A program made the position numbers and the translations under genes. The notes under the pieces were generated by a model, which saw only the letters and a program-made list of their open reading frames with translations, made no database searches and was not told the DNA's origin. Positions 7,067 through 15,721 of a DNA stretch of 17,898 bases are shown here, piece after piece. The stretch comes from Proteobacteria bacterium UBA6921 (GTDB lineage: Bacteria > Pseudomonadota > Gammaproteobacteria > SG8-11), in contig DKAR01000154.1 of the NCBI GenBank assembly GCA_002450895.1, forward strand, positions 503 to 18,400, written 5' to 3'. The number at the start of each line of letters is the position of its first letter. The first letter of the stretch is position 1.

Positions 7067-9601
7067 ATGGCAAGAATAAAACACAGCATCCCGCCGAAGC
7101 AGGCGATTCAAAGCGCACTCAGTCGGGCTACTCCCAGTCCGACTTCAACGCGCGAATCTGATTTTCCCGGCGACGAGGAAAGGATTCCGCAATATTCCCT
7201 GCTGCTCATGGCTGCGGCCGCCATGGCCTTCGAGCTGCTGCTGTCCCGTAATTTCGCGATCATTGGGTGGCAACATTTCGGTTTTCTGATCATCTGCGTT
7301 TCGTTGTTCGGCGCCATGCTCGGCGCGCTAACGGTTACGTTGTGGGGCGACTCGCTGTCCTTGCGATTCGTCCACGTCTACATTGCGTTTTTGGCGCTGG
7401 CAGGCCTTTCGATGCTGGGAAGTTTTCTTGCGGCGCAAGCCATGCCGTTCGTGCCCGAGGAAATTCTTTGGGACATCCATCAGCCTTTAACACTGATGGG
7501 CATTTGCGCTCTGCTCGCCATACCCTTCTTTTTCGTCGGCGCTTCCACAGCGCTGTGCATCGCCCGGTTTCGTACGGAGATCGGCCGTATCTACGGCACG
7601 ACGCTGACCGGTGCCGGCATTGGTGTAATTGTCGTGGTTGGATTGCTCTACGCGTTCCTGCCTGCCACCACGCTGGTTCTGATCAGTGTGCTTGGCGTGT
7701 CTTGCGCGGCAGTCGCGTGGCTCGAACTGGGAGTACAGCCTCGCCCGGGTGCGGCCGCATTTGTCCTGATCGCCATTGCACTGCTCCTGATTCCGGCCGA
7801 TTGGCGCGCGCTGAGCATCGAAGATCAGAAGAGCTTGCCGCGTGCGCTGCAGGTCGGTGGCGCCAGTCTTGTCAGCGAACGGTCGAGTCCGTTGGGACTG
7901 CTGAGCGTCGTCGAGAACACGCTGATCCCGTGGAACTATGCACCTGGCCTGAGCCTCAACGCGAAACATGAACCGCCCGAGCAACTCGGCGTGTACATCG
8001 ACGCGGATGCCCTGACCGCAATCACGCGGCCTGCGCGCCAGCCACAGGAAATGGATTGGCTTGACCAGCTGACATCCGCGCTCCCGTACGCGCTTCGTCC
8101 GATGAAACGTGTCCTCATTGCCGATACCGGAGGTGGAGCCAGCGTTCTGCAGGCCCGCTTCCACGAAGTTCCGCTGATCGACGCCCTCGAGTCGAATCCG
8201 CAACTTGCACGGATGCTACGCGACGATTTCGGAACATTCACCGGCGGGCTTTTTGAAAATCCGGAAGTTCAGCTGCATACGCGCAATATCCGGGCGTTTC
8301 TCGCCGGAACCGATGCGCGGTATGACCTGATTCAGATCGGCCAGAGTGATCCGATCGCGGTCAGCATGCCGGGACGCTTCGCGCTGAGCGAAAGTTATCT
8401 TTACACCGTGGAGTCCATGCGCGAAATGCTCGCGCACATCGACACCGGCGGAATGATCGCTTTCACCCGCTGGGTCAATCTTCCACCCCGGGACATCCTG
8501 AAGATCTTTGCGACGGCCAATGCGGCGCTGGAACGAAACGGTGTTCTCGACGGCGGCGCGCACATGATGCTGATTCGCGGATGGCAAACCGCGACCTTGA
8601 TCGTAAAGAACACACCGTTCTCGGCAGATGAAATTGTGCGCGTGCAGAATTTTTGCCAGACGCGCGGATTTGACATTGGTTTCTATGCCGGCATGCAGGA
8701 AGAAGAAACGAACCGACACAACGTAACGGATCGCGCGTACTTCTACCTCGGCGCGGGCGCGCTCGCGAGTGACAAACGCGACATCTACCTGTCCCGTTAC
8801 AAATTCAACCTGTGGCCGGCGACCGATGATCGCCCGTATTTCCACGACTTTTTCCGATGGCAAAATCTCAGCGACATGCTGGCGTTGCGCGACAAGGGTG
8901 GCGGCGTTGTCCTGGAATGGAGCTACCTTGTCGTATTCACCGCGCTTTTGGTTATCACGCTGCTTGTCGTGGTTTTCTCACTGGGCCCACTTTTGCTGTC
9001 ATCGCGCCTGTTGCGACTTACACCCCACAATGTTCGCATTAGTCGTGTCGGCGCATTCTTTCTCGCCATCGGCGTTGCAAATACCGCGCTCACGATGGCG
9101 ATCATGCAGAAATTTACTCTGGCGCTGCATCATCCTCTGGTCGCAACGGTCATCATCCTTGCCGGCTTGCTCGTTTTCAGTGGCGCCGGGAGCTTACTCG
9201 CGCAGCGTTTTGCCGACACACGCATCCACCGCACGGCGGCGTGGTGGGCCGTGCTTGCCCTAGCGGCACTGACGCTGCTCGAGATCAACATCGCGGGTCC
9301 GGCATTTTCCGCGGCGATGGAGTGGCCCGTTGCAGCGCAATTGCTGTTGGCACTTCTGATGATTGCACCCGTCGGGCTCTGCATGGGTATTCCGGCACAG
9401 TTGGGGCTGGACCAAACCGCCTCGGACTCACAGGTGTTGCTGCCCTGGACCTACGCCGTGTTTCTCGGCGCAGGTGTACTTGGTGCGCCGTTGGCGCTGA
9501 TGATTGCCATGCATATTGGTCAAATTGCGGTCACTTTGTTTGCACTTGCGCTGTTTCTGCTGTCCGCCTGGCTGCTCCCGCCTCCCGGAGAGTCTTTCTA
9601 G
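7067..9601 (+). CDS. Polytopic membrane protein with a spermidine-synthase-like central domain
   Basis: An 844-residue protein in three parts: about seven N-terminal membrane helices (about 43-245), a soluble Rossmann-type domain resembling spermidine/spermine synthase (about 340-600), and about seven C-terminal helices (about 620-842). The soluble part carries a glycine-rich SAM-fold loop (IADTGGGASVLQ), an acidic residue after the next strand (DALESNP), the segment YDLIQIGQSDP at the place of the aminopropyltransferase catalytic loop, SESYLYTVESM, and DDRPYFHDFFRW before the second membrane block. The usual GGGDG and paired-Asp catalytic residues are not conserved, so polyamine synthesis should not be assumed. 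Membrane-embedded SpeE-like proteins of this layout are known but mostly uncharacterised. I chose the ATG at 7067; a TTG at 7058 is an alternative. The 42-residue Ser/Thr/Pro-rich N-terminal tail is unusual, and a later start is possible. It ends 17 nt before mutS. Confidence 0.8.
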   Translation: MARIKHSIPPKQAIQSALSRATPSPTSTRESDFPGDEERIPQYSLLLMAAAAMAFELLLSRNFAIIGWQHFGFLIICVSLFGAMLGALTVTLWGDSLSLRFVHVYIAFLALAGLSMLGSFLAAQAMPFVPEEILWDIHQPLTLMGICALLAIPFFFVGASTALCIARFRTEIGRIYGTTLTGAGIGVIVVVGLLYAFLPATTLVLISVLGVSCAAVAWLELGVQPRPGAAAFVLIAIALLLIPADWRALSIEDQKSLPRALQVGGASLVSERSSPLGLLSVVENTLIPWNYAPGLSLNAKHEPPEQLGVYIDADALTAITRPARQPQEMDWLDQLTSALPYALRPMKRVLIADTGGGASVLQARFHEVPLIDALESNPQLARMLRDDFGTFTGGLFENPEVQLHTRNIRAFLAGTDARYDLIQIGQSDPIAVSMPGRFALSESYLYTVESMREMLAHIDTGGMIAFTRWVNLPPRDILKIFATANAALERNGVLDGGAHMMLIRGWQTATLIVKNTPFSADEIVRVQNFCQTRGFDIGFYAGMQEEETNRHNVTDRAYFYLGAGALASDKRDIYLSRYKFNLWPATDDRPYFHDFFRWQNLSDMLALRDKGGGVVLEWSYLVVFTALLVITLLVVVFSLGPLLLSSRLLRLTPHNVRISRVGAFFLAIGVANTALTMAIMQKFTLALHHPLVATVIILAGLLVFSGAGSLLAQRFADTRIHRTAAWWAVLALAALTLLEINIAGPAFSAAMEWPVAAQLLLALLMIAPVGLCMGIPAQLGLDQTASDSQVLLPWTYAVFLGAGVLGAPLALMIAMHIGQIAVTLFALALFLLSAWLLPPPGESF

Positions 9602-9618
9602 CGGATACAATGCGGCCC

Positions 9619-12174
9619 ATGTCCGCATCGCCCGCATCCGCCGTCCACACCCCGATGATGCAGCAGTATTTGCGTCTGAAGGCGGAGCATCCCGACGTCC
9701 TGCTGTTTTACCGCATGGGTGATTTTTACGAGCTGTTTTATGACGATGCTCGCAAGGCCGCGCGTCTGCTCGACATTACGCTTACGCAGCGCGGCCACTC
9801 GGCGGGCGAGCCGATTCCAATGGCGGGCATTCCATTTCATTCCGTGGATCAATACCTCGCGCGACTGGTAAAACGCGGCGAGTCGGTCGCGATCTGCGAG
9901 CAGATCGGCGATCCGTCCACCTCCAAAGGCCCGGTGGAAAGAAAAGTGTTGCGGGTTGTCACACCGGGCACCGTCACAGACGAAGCATTGCTCGAGGAAC
10001 GGCGCGACAATTGGCTTGCGGCACTGTGCGGCAATTCCGAATCGTGTGGACTGGCATTGCTCGATGTTGGCAGTGGCCGATTCATTACGATGGAATTGCG
10101 CAGCTACGAAGCCTTGCTCGGAGAATTGCAGAGACTTAACCCCGCCGAACTTCTGATCAGCGAAGATTCAACGCTTCCTCCGGACGTGATTGCGCGCAGC
10201 GGTTTGCGAAAAATGCCTCCGTGGCTGTTTGATCTGGATACCGCCCGCCGCCTGCTCACGCGACAATTCTCCACACGCGATCTTGCAGGCTTCGGAGCCG
10301 ATGAATTGACAATCGGCCTGCAAGCCGCCGGTTGCCTGCTTCAGTACGTGCACGATACCCAACGAAGCGCGATCCCTCACCTGAGGGCGCTACGGGTTGA
10401 GCGTCGCGAAGACAGCATCATTCTTGACGCAACGACAAGACGAAATCTTGAACTGGACACCAACCTCTCCGGAGGAACGGAACACACACTTGCGGAGATT
10501 CTGGATTCCACAGTGACATCCATGGGTGCCCGTATGTTGCGGCGCTGGATTCATCGACCACTTCGCGACCTAAGTATTTTGAAGGCACGGCAGGATACGG
10601 TAACCGAGTTGATAACCGGTCGACGGCAGGATGTGCTTCGTTCGGTGCTCAGTTCCATCGGCGACGTCGAACGCATCCTGGCCCGAGTTGCACTCAAGTC
10701 CGCGCGGCCGCGCGATCTCGCGCAATTGCGGATTGCGTTGTCAGCCCTCCCCGGATTACGAAATCTTCTGGGTGAAATTGAGGCGCCCCGAATCGCAACA
10801 CTGAATCAGGCACTGGATGTCTCGCCCGATCTTCACAGTTTGCTAATTCGCGCGATCATTGAATCGCCGCCGATGCTGGTACGCGACGGCGGTGTCATCG
10901 CAGCGGGTTATGATGCCGAGCTCGACGAGTTGCGCGCGCTGAAAGAAAACACCGATCAGTTTCTTGTGGATCTGGAACTTCGTGAGCGCGCGCGCAGCGG
11001 AATCGAAAAACTCAAAGTCGCGTACAACCGGGTTCACGGGTTCTATATCGAAGTGACCCGCGCCAACAGCGAGCGCGTTCCTGAAGACTATATTCGACGC
11101 CAGACGCTCAAGGGCGCTGAACGCTATATCACACCGGAATTGAAATCCTTCGAGGAAAGGTATCTGAGCGCAAGCGAACGCGCGCTCGCACGGGAAAAAC
11201 TTCTTTATGACGCCCTGCTCGAGCAACTCATCTCAGCGCTGACAATCTTGCAAGACATGAGCACCGCAGTGGCAGAGTTGGATGTACTTTCGGCACTGGC
11301 CGAACGCGCGGATGCACTCAACTGGTGTTGCCCCGAATTGTCCGAACGCGCCGGCATTCACATTGATGCAGGTCGCCATCCGGTGGTTGAAAAGGTCATT
11401 GAAGCGCCGTTCATCCCGAACGACGTGGAACTTCACGAATCACGCCGCATGCTGATCATTACCGGCCCCAATATGGGCGGTAAGTCAACGTACATGCGCC
11501 AAACCGCACTGATCGTCCTTTTGGCCTACATGGGCAGTTATGTTCCGGCACGTGCCGCGCGAATCGGACCGATTGATCGGATATTCACCCGCATCGGCGC
11601 CGCCGATGATCTGGCCAGCGGTCGCTCAACGTTCATGGTCGAGATGACCGAAACCGCGAATATCCTTCATAACGCCGGACCGAACAGCCTTGTACTGATG
11701 GATGAAATTGGCCGCGGCACAAGCACATTTGACGGCCTGTCGTTGGCTTGGGCGTGCGCAGAACATCTTGCACACAAGGTTCGTGCCTATACGCTTTTCG
11801 CAACGCATTATTTTGAATTGACAACCCTCCCCGACTCCATCGACACGTGCAGCAATGTTCACCTGGACGCGATTGAACACGGCGATCGCATTGTGTTCAT
11901 GTATTCAGTGAAGGAAGGCCCTGCCAATCAGAGCTACGGACTGCAGGTCGCTGCCCTGGCCGGCGTGCCGCGGTCCGTCATCGAGTCAGCCAAACGCAAG
12001 TTGGCGGAACTGGAAAATCAGTCCGCGCGCGCCACGGCACCGGCAATGCAGATGGGATTGTTTGATTCCGCCGAGTCGCATCCGGTCGTACAAATGGTTG
12101 CGGATGCAGCGCCTGACGACCTCACACCACGCCAGGCTCTTGAGCTTGTGTACCGTCTTCGATCCTTGCTTTGA
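9619..12174 (+). CDS. mutS: DNA mismatch repair protein MutS
   Basis: MutS recognises mismatches and small loops and starts methyl-directed or related mismatch repair with MutL. The protein is 851 residues (E. coli: 853). With the ATG at 9619 the mismatch-reading motif falls at F36-Y37-E38, the same numbering as E. coli F36/E38, which is why I chose it; an in-frame ATG at 9610 would add three residues. The Walker A motif GPNMGGKST starts near residue 616, the Walker B motif LVLMDEIGRGTST covers about 691-703, and FATHYFELT follows. The C-terminal helix PRQALELVYRLRSLL is the dimer/tetramer contact. All domains are complete and no frameshift is seen. It follows the membrane SpeE-like gene by 17 nt and may be cotranscribed, although no functional link is evident. 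Confidence 0.98.
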   Translation: MSASPASAVHTPMMQQYLRLKAEHPDVLLFYRMGDFYELFYDDARKAARLLDITLTQRGHSAGEPIPMAGIPFHSVDQYLARLVKRGESVAICEQIGDPSTSKGPVERKVLRVVTPGTVTDEALLEERRDNWLAALCGNSESCGLALLDVGSGRFITMELRSYEALLGELQRLNPAELLISEDSTLPPDVIARSGLRKMPPWLFDLDTARRLLTRQFSTRDLAGFGADELTIGLQAAGCLLQYVHDTQRSAIPHLRALRVERREDSIILDATTRRNLELDTNLSGGTEHTLAEILDSTVTSMGARMLRRWIHRPLRDLSILKARQDTVTELITGRRQDVLRSVLSSIGDVERILARVALKSARPRDLAQLRIALSALPGLRNLLGEIEAPRIATLNQALDVSPDLHSLLIRAIIESPPMLVRDGGVIAAGYDAELDELRALKENTDQFLVDLELRERARSGIEKLKVAYNRVHGFYIEVTRANSERVPEDYIRRQTLKGAERYITPELKSFEERYLSASERALAREKLLYDALLEQLISALTILQDMSTAVAELDVLSALAERADALNWCCPELSERAGIHIDAGRHPVVEKVIEAPFIPNDVELHESRRMLIITGPNMGGKSTYMRQTALIVLLAYMGSYVPARAARIGPIDRIFTRIGAADDLASGRSTFMVEMTETANILHNAGPNSLVLMDEIGRGTSTFDGLSLAWACAEHLAHKVRAYTLFATHYFELTTLPDSIDTCSNVHLDAIEHGDRIVFMYSVKEGPANQSYGLQVAALAGVPRSVIESAKRKLAELENQSARATAPAMQMGLFDSAESHPVVQMVADAAPDDLTPRQALELVYRLRSLL

Positions 12175-12189
12175 CATCGTTGCGATGTC
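12173..12189. repeat. Hairpin overlapping the mutS stop codon
   Basis: GACATCG-TTG-CGATGTC is a perfect 7-bp stem with a 3-nt loop whose first bases are part of the TGA stop of mutS. It is followed by TCCCAG rather than a T-run, so it is at best a weak or Rho-assisted terminator, or a 3'-end stabiliser. Confidence 0.45.
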
Positions 12190-12546
12190 TCCCAGCAAAC
12201 TCGAACACGCTAAAGTGGCATTGCCATCCTGATTCTTTCATCAACATACTCTGATATTCTCGCGCCATAGTTTCATTCCTGTCCTTTCACGCCTAAATTC
12301 CGCGTCACGACTCGCCGCTCGCACCGCTTGCGCAGTTTCGCGGGCTCAAAGGTTTAGACCAAGCCAAAGTTCCCGTAAGAAATATGCGGCTCTATCCGTG
12401 CACACTCCTCATTTTTTGACTTATTTACTGCGCTTATGGTGCCAGGTTCCGATATCTAATTTGGTCGCAGATATCACTCGCGCGTCGCGTTCCTTCACAT
12501 ATAAGGCGCGCCACCGAAAGATTGAACTACAGCGCAGGAACCAGTC
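12175..12546 (+). other. 372-nt gene-free region between mutS and the PAS-PAS-GGDEF gene
   Basis: No convincing coding frame or RNA gene is visible. It is AT-richer than its surroundings, especially around 12215-12260 and 12395-12480. It holds the mutS-stop hairpin, one sigma-70-like promoter candidate (12221-12250), and two GATATC sites at 12451 and 12470, 19 nt apart start to start. A Shine-Dalgarno AGGAA (12536-12540) lies at its right end. It is presumably the long leader and control region of the downstream cyclase gene. Confidence 0.5.
12221..12250 (+). promoter_or_regulatory. Candidate sigma-70 promoter upstream of the PAS-PAS-GGDEF gene
   Basis: TTGCCA (12221-12226, 5/6 to TTGACA) is followed after 18 nt by CATACT (12245-12250, 4/6 to TATAAT). 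If used, the leader would be about 290 nt, which is long. The assignment rests on consensus alone. Confidence 0.3.
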
Positions 12547-15093
12547 ATGCAGGTTAACAACAACCAAAAACAAGCGAACTTGCCACCGGCGGAATTGAAC
12601 GAAAGCCGCGGCCTCAGGCGCTGGATTCGTGTTCTAGGGCTGACATCCATGCTCGGCCGACATCTGGCGATTTCCGCGCTGTTCATGGTCGCCATTGTTA
12701 CGGTGGCATGGACCGCACAACGCTATGTCACCGGAGCCTCGCAATCCAACACGTCCAATCTCGCCGAACGCCTTGATGTCAATCGCCAGATACTTCAATT
12801 GAGCAACGCGCTCTGGGAAATTGAAACTGGCTTCCAGGGATACATGCTGGTCGGCGATCACACTGCCCGTGACAACGTCCTCGCGCAACTTAATTCGATT
12901 TACAACGCTACCGAGCGAGCCAGTCGACTGGACTGGATTGCACAAAATCCCTCCGCAAATCGCACGGCGCAACATCTGCTGGACGGCATCGATCGGCTGC
13001 GCGCCGAACTCGCCGAGGCCATGGAGATTCGCGCGGATCCTCTCAAGGTTTTCCCAGCAATGCCACTGATGGTTCGGACGCTGAATCCACTCCACCAGGA
13101 ATTTCTCGGCGCCGCGGCCTTTGCGCTGGACGAGGCTGCCCAGCTCGAGCCGGATCCAACACAATTGAAGATACATCAGCTCTTTGAAGACCTCCGCTAC
13201 GCATGGACACAGCGGATCAACGCATTCCGAATGCTGATGTCCAGCCGACTGGGGCTATATAACGTTTCCATCGAAACCGGAATGACTGCTGCAATCAATG
13301 ATGTGGATGTCTTTGATAAGGTACTGCAACATAAGCTCGAAGAACTGGCGGCGCTGGACAAACGCGGACAGCTGACGTTTCTCCAAAGTGATGCGTTGAG
13401 CTCGCTCTTTCGTATCAAGTCCCAGTGGAACGACGGCTACGTTCCGATTCGCGATATTTACACGAACAATGACTCCTGGCGGCGCGATGTTCCCATCATT
13501 CGCGACACTATTAGCCCGCTCTTTTCTGATATTTGGAAGACGCTGAGAACTATGGAGTCTGAGCTTGAGGAATACTCTGCTGACGACGTTGAACGCGCCC
13601 TGAGTGTTGCTGGAAACACTTCCGATACGCTGTGGCTGATCGCGCTGATCGGGCTCCTCGTAACAGCCGCAGGTGCTGGATTGTTTGAATTCCAGATGCG
13701 GCGCCCGCTGGCCCGTGTCGCAATGGCGCTGAAACACGAAGCAGACGGACAAAGCTCGTCGCCGTTGCCCAGGCCCAGTGCAAATGAAATGAAGCAACTT
13801 GTATCTGCATTTGAGCAAATGCAAAGGCAGGTCAAGACACGCCAGGAGCGCCTTGAAGCGATCATGCGATTTGCGGCGGAAGCCATCGTCACCGTTGACC
13901 AGGACGGGCTTGTCGAGGGGTTTAATCCTGCAGCAGAGAAACTATTCGGTTATGTCGCAGCGGACATTATCGGTGAGCCAATATCCAAGATCGTGCCTGC
14001 CCTGCGTAGCGAACTTTCTTCCCGCGGTGACCAGGGGTTTGCAGATTTCGCGACAACTCACCTTCTCGGACGTCTGTACCAGGAACGCGGCGAAGGAGTG
14101 AAGGGCGAGCACATCCCGATATCTTTGCGAGTCAGCGAAATGCATATCGAGGACCAACGGCTTTTCCTCGCGATTATCGAGGACGACCGCGAGCGACACG
14201 CAATGATGGAGCAACTACGCGCGCGAGAGCAGCGCCTTCAATCCATCCTCGACAATACCGCGGAAGCCATCGTTACGTTCGGTCATTCCGGACAAATAGA
14301 AAGCTGGAACAAGGCGGCGGAATCACTTTTCGGGTGGCGCGAGGATGAAATTCGCGGCACCGCCATTTGCCGGATTGTGGCCATGCGTCCGGACGCGACC
14401 GGAGAGGAGCCGTTTGATCCAAACAATCTGATTGAGCAAATTGTGGGCCGTGAAACGGAGACCATCGGTCATCGGAAAATGGGCGACAGCTTCCCGCTCT
14501 CGATGAAGCTGAGCCGGTTGGAAATCGATGGGCAGCCAAAATTTACCGCCCTGATCGCAAATATCAGTGAACGCAAGGCGATGGTGGAAAACTTGCGCAA
14601 CATGGCAGAGCGCGATGGATTGACCAATCTATTCAATCGCACCTATTTTCAAAGCGAGTTCGCGCGGGCCGTTCATAGCGTCAAAAACAAAACAATTGCA
14701 ACGTGCGCTCTGCTGTACATCGACCTCGACAACTTCAAGTCAGTAAACGACAGCATGGGCCATCGCGCGGGTGACGAACTGCTGAAGCTGGTGGCGCAGC
14801 AACTTGTCCGGCAGGTCCGCAGCAACGAGTTTCTGGCCAGAATTGGTGGGGATGAGTTCGCCGTGTTGATTCCGTCCGCAAATGATTTGGCCGTACGCAC
14901 GCTTCACAACCGTATCCGTACGGCAGTTTCCGGAGCTTCCGATGATTACCTGCGGGGTTCCAAGATAAATTGCAGCATCGGGATGGCGTTTTACCCTGCT
15001 GATGCGTCTTCAGAAAATGAACTCATGGCAAAGGCCGATGCCGCAATGTATGAAACCAAACCTGCGCGCCACAAGATTCACGCAGCAAGCTGA
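12547..15093 (+). CDS. Membrane-bound PAS-PAS-GGDEF diguanylate cyclase
   Basis: An 848-residue inner-membrane protein. TM1 is about 38-57, the helical extracytoplasmic sensor about 60-358, TM2 about 360-383, then a HAMP-like linker, PAS-1 about 434-545 (AAEKLFGYVAADIIGE), PAS-2 about 562-675 (AAESLFGWREDEIRG) and GGDEF about 687-848. The active-site signature LARIGGDEFAV (763-773) is intact, as are DGLTNLFNR and ALLYIDLDNFKSVND, so it should make cyclic-di-GMP. The inhibitory site five residues upstream reads RSNE (758-761) instead of RxxD, so product inhibition may be weakened. The last helix (AMYETKPARHKIH) departs from the usual AKxxGRN ending. The ATG follows AGGAA by 6 nt. The sensor and first PAS are clearly homologous to those of the GGDEF-EAL gene at 3447-6350. 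It has no EAL domain. Confidence 0.93.
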   Translation: MQVNNNQKQANLPPAELNESRGLRRWIRVLGLTSMLGRHLAISALFMVAIVTVAWTAQRYVTGASQSNTSNLAERLDVNRQILQLSNALWEIETGFQGYMLVGDHTARDNVLAQLNSIYNATERASRLDWIAQNPSANRTAQHLLDGIDRLRAELAEAMEIRADPLKVFPAMPLMVRTLNPLHQEFLGAAAFALDEAAQLEPDPTQLKIHQLFEDLRYAWTQRINAFRMLMSSRLGLYNVSIETGMTAAINDVDVFDKVLQHKLEELAALDKRGQLTFLQSDALSSLFRIKSQWNDGYVPIRDIYTNNDSWRRDVPIIRDTISPLFSDIWKTLRTMESELEEYSADDVERALSVAGNTSDTLWLIALIGLLVTAAGAGLFEFQMRRPLARVAMALKHEADGQSSSPLPRPSANEMKQLVSAFEQMQRQVKTRQERLEAIMRFAAEAIVTVDQDGLVEGFNPAAEKLFGYVAADIIGEPISKIVPALRSELSSRGDQGFADFATTHLLGRLYQERGEGVKGEHIPISLRVSEMHIEDQRLFLAIIEDDRERHAMMEQLRAREQRLQSILDNTAEAIVTFGHSGQIESWNKAAESLFGWREDEIRGTAICRIVAMRPDATGEEPFDPNNLIEQIVGRETETIGHRKMGDSFPLSMKLSRLEIDGQPKFTALIANISERKAMVENLRNMAERDGLTNLFNRTYFQSEFARAVHSVKNKTIATCALLYIDLDNFKSVNDSMGHRAGDELLKLVAQQLVRQVRSNEFLARIGGDEFAVLIPSANDLAVRTLHNRIRTAVSGASDDYLRGSKINCSIGMAFYPADASSENELMAKADAAMYETKPARHKIHAAS

Positions 15094-15123
15094 GGGCGAC
15101 GCACCCCCCTCATTCATGGATGA

Positions 15124-15663
15124 TCAGCCGCCCTGTTTGGGCGTAACACGTCTGGCTTGCAATCCTTCGCTTCCGGCGTCTTCAAGAAAGTGGACCTCGG
15201 TGCCTTCGCTTAGCTGATCCATTGACCCATGCGCCAGATTGGCGGTTGAGAAGTAATATTCCTGGCCATTTAGTCCGGTAATGAATCCGTAGCTTTCCTC
15301 CGGAATCAGCCTTGCCACCTTGCCGGTCATCACCGGCTCATGTGCCTTGATATCCATGCGCTGCTTGCGGCCGTAGTCGTCAAGCTTGCGTTTCGCCGCG
15401 TCAAAAGCGTCTCTCAGCGCTACGTATACGTCTTCATCCTGCTGACGGTCTATCACGATTTCGCTGCCCGGCACCGTCAGATCGATGCGTATGTTGAAAG
15501 GCTTGCCCTTGTGCTGGTGCATCCCGGGTTGGTCAACAACAACCTTGCAAGCAATGAGCGCGGAGTAGAACTGTTCCAGTTTGTGCGCTTTCTCGCGGAT
15601 GTGGTTTTCAAGCGCATCCGAATGGGTCACATCGTGGAAGGTGATTTGCAGTGGAACTTGCAT
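15124..15663 (-). CDS. Ribosome hibernation factor (HPF/RaiA type) fused to a cold-shock domain
   Basis: A 179-residue two-domain protein. Residues 1-105 match the HPF/RaiA fold: MQVPLQITFHDVTHSDALENH, the region HKGKPFNIRIDLTVPG, and EDVYVALRDAFDAAKRKLDDY. This is the fold that binds the 30S decoding region in inactive ribosomes. Residues 111-175 are a cold-shock (OB-fold) domain with an RNP1-like YGFIT at 125-129 and an RNP2-like EYYFS at 135-139, which binds single-stranded RNA or DNA. The ATG at 15663 has a strong AGGAG seven nt upstream. It lies 58 nt after the DksA-like gene on the same strand and converges with the cyclase gene, 30 nt apart at their ends. The fusion is known in proteobacteria; its exact role is less well defined than that of HPF alone. 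Confidence 0.9.
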   Translation of the reverse strand: MQVPLQITFHDVTHSDALENHIREKAHKLEQFYSALIACKVVVDQPGMHQHKGKPFNIRIDLTVPGSEIVIDRQQDEDVYVALRDAFDAAKRKLDDYGRKQRMDIKAHEPVMTGKVARLIPEESYGFITGLNGQEYYFSTANLAHGSMDQLSEGTEVHFLEDAGSEGLQARRVTPKQGG

Positions 15664-15721
15664 GATGGCTCCTTGCTACAGAATGGGTATGTGAAAAACA
15701 GCGAGGCATGGCCCGCAATCG

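Noticed and set aside
6874..7161. A 95-codon frame between the small conserved gene and the membrane SpeE-like gene
   Set aside because: It overlaps both the structured repeat and the start of the next gene, lacks a ribosome-binding site and has no recognisable domain.
9606..9611. TACAAT just before mutS as a -10 box for a leaderless mutS transcript
   Set aside because: No -35-like hexamer is found 16-18 nt upstream, and the short gap to the preceding gene suggests read-through.
9241..9618. A 126-residue N-terminal extension in frame with MutS
   Set aside because: It overlaps the well-supported C-terminal helices of the membrane protein in another frame, and its sequence is Arg/Cys/Gly-rich without similarity to MutS. 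The MutS N-terminus aligns exactly from 9619.
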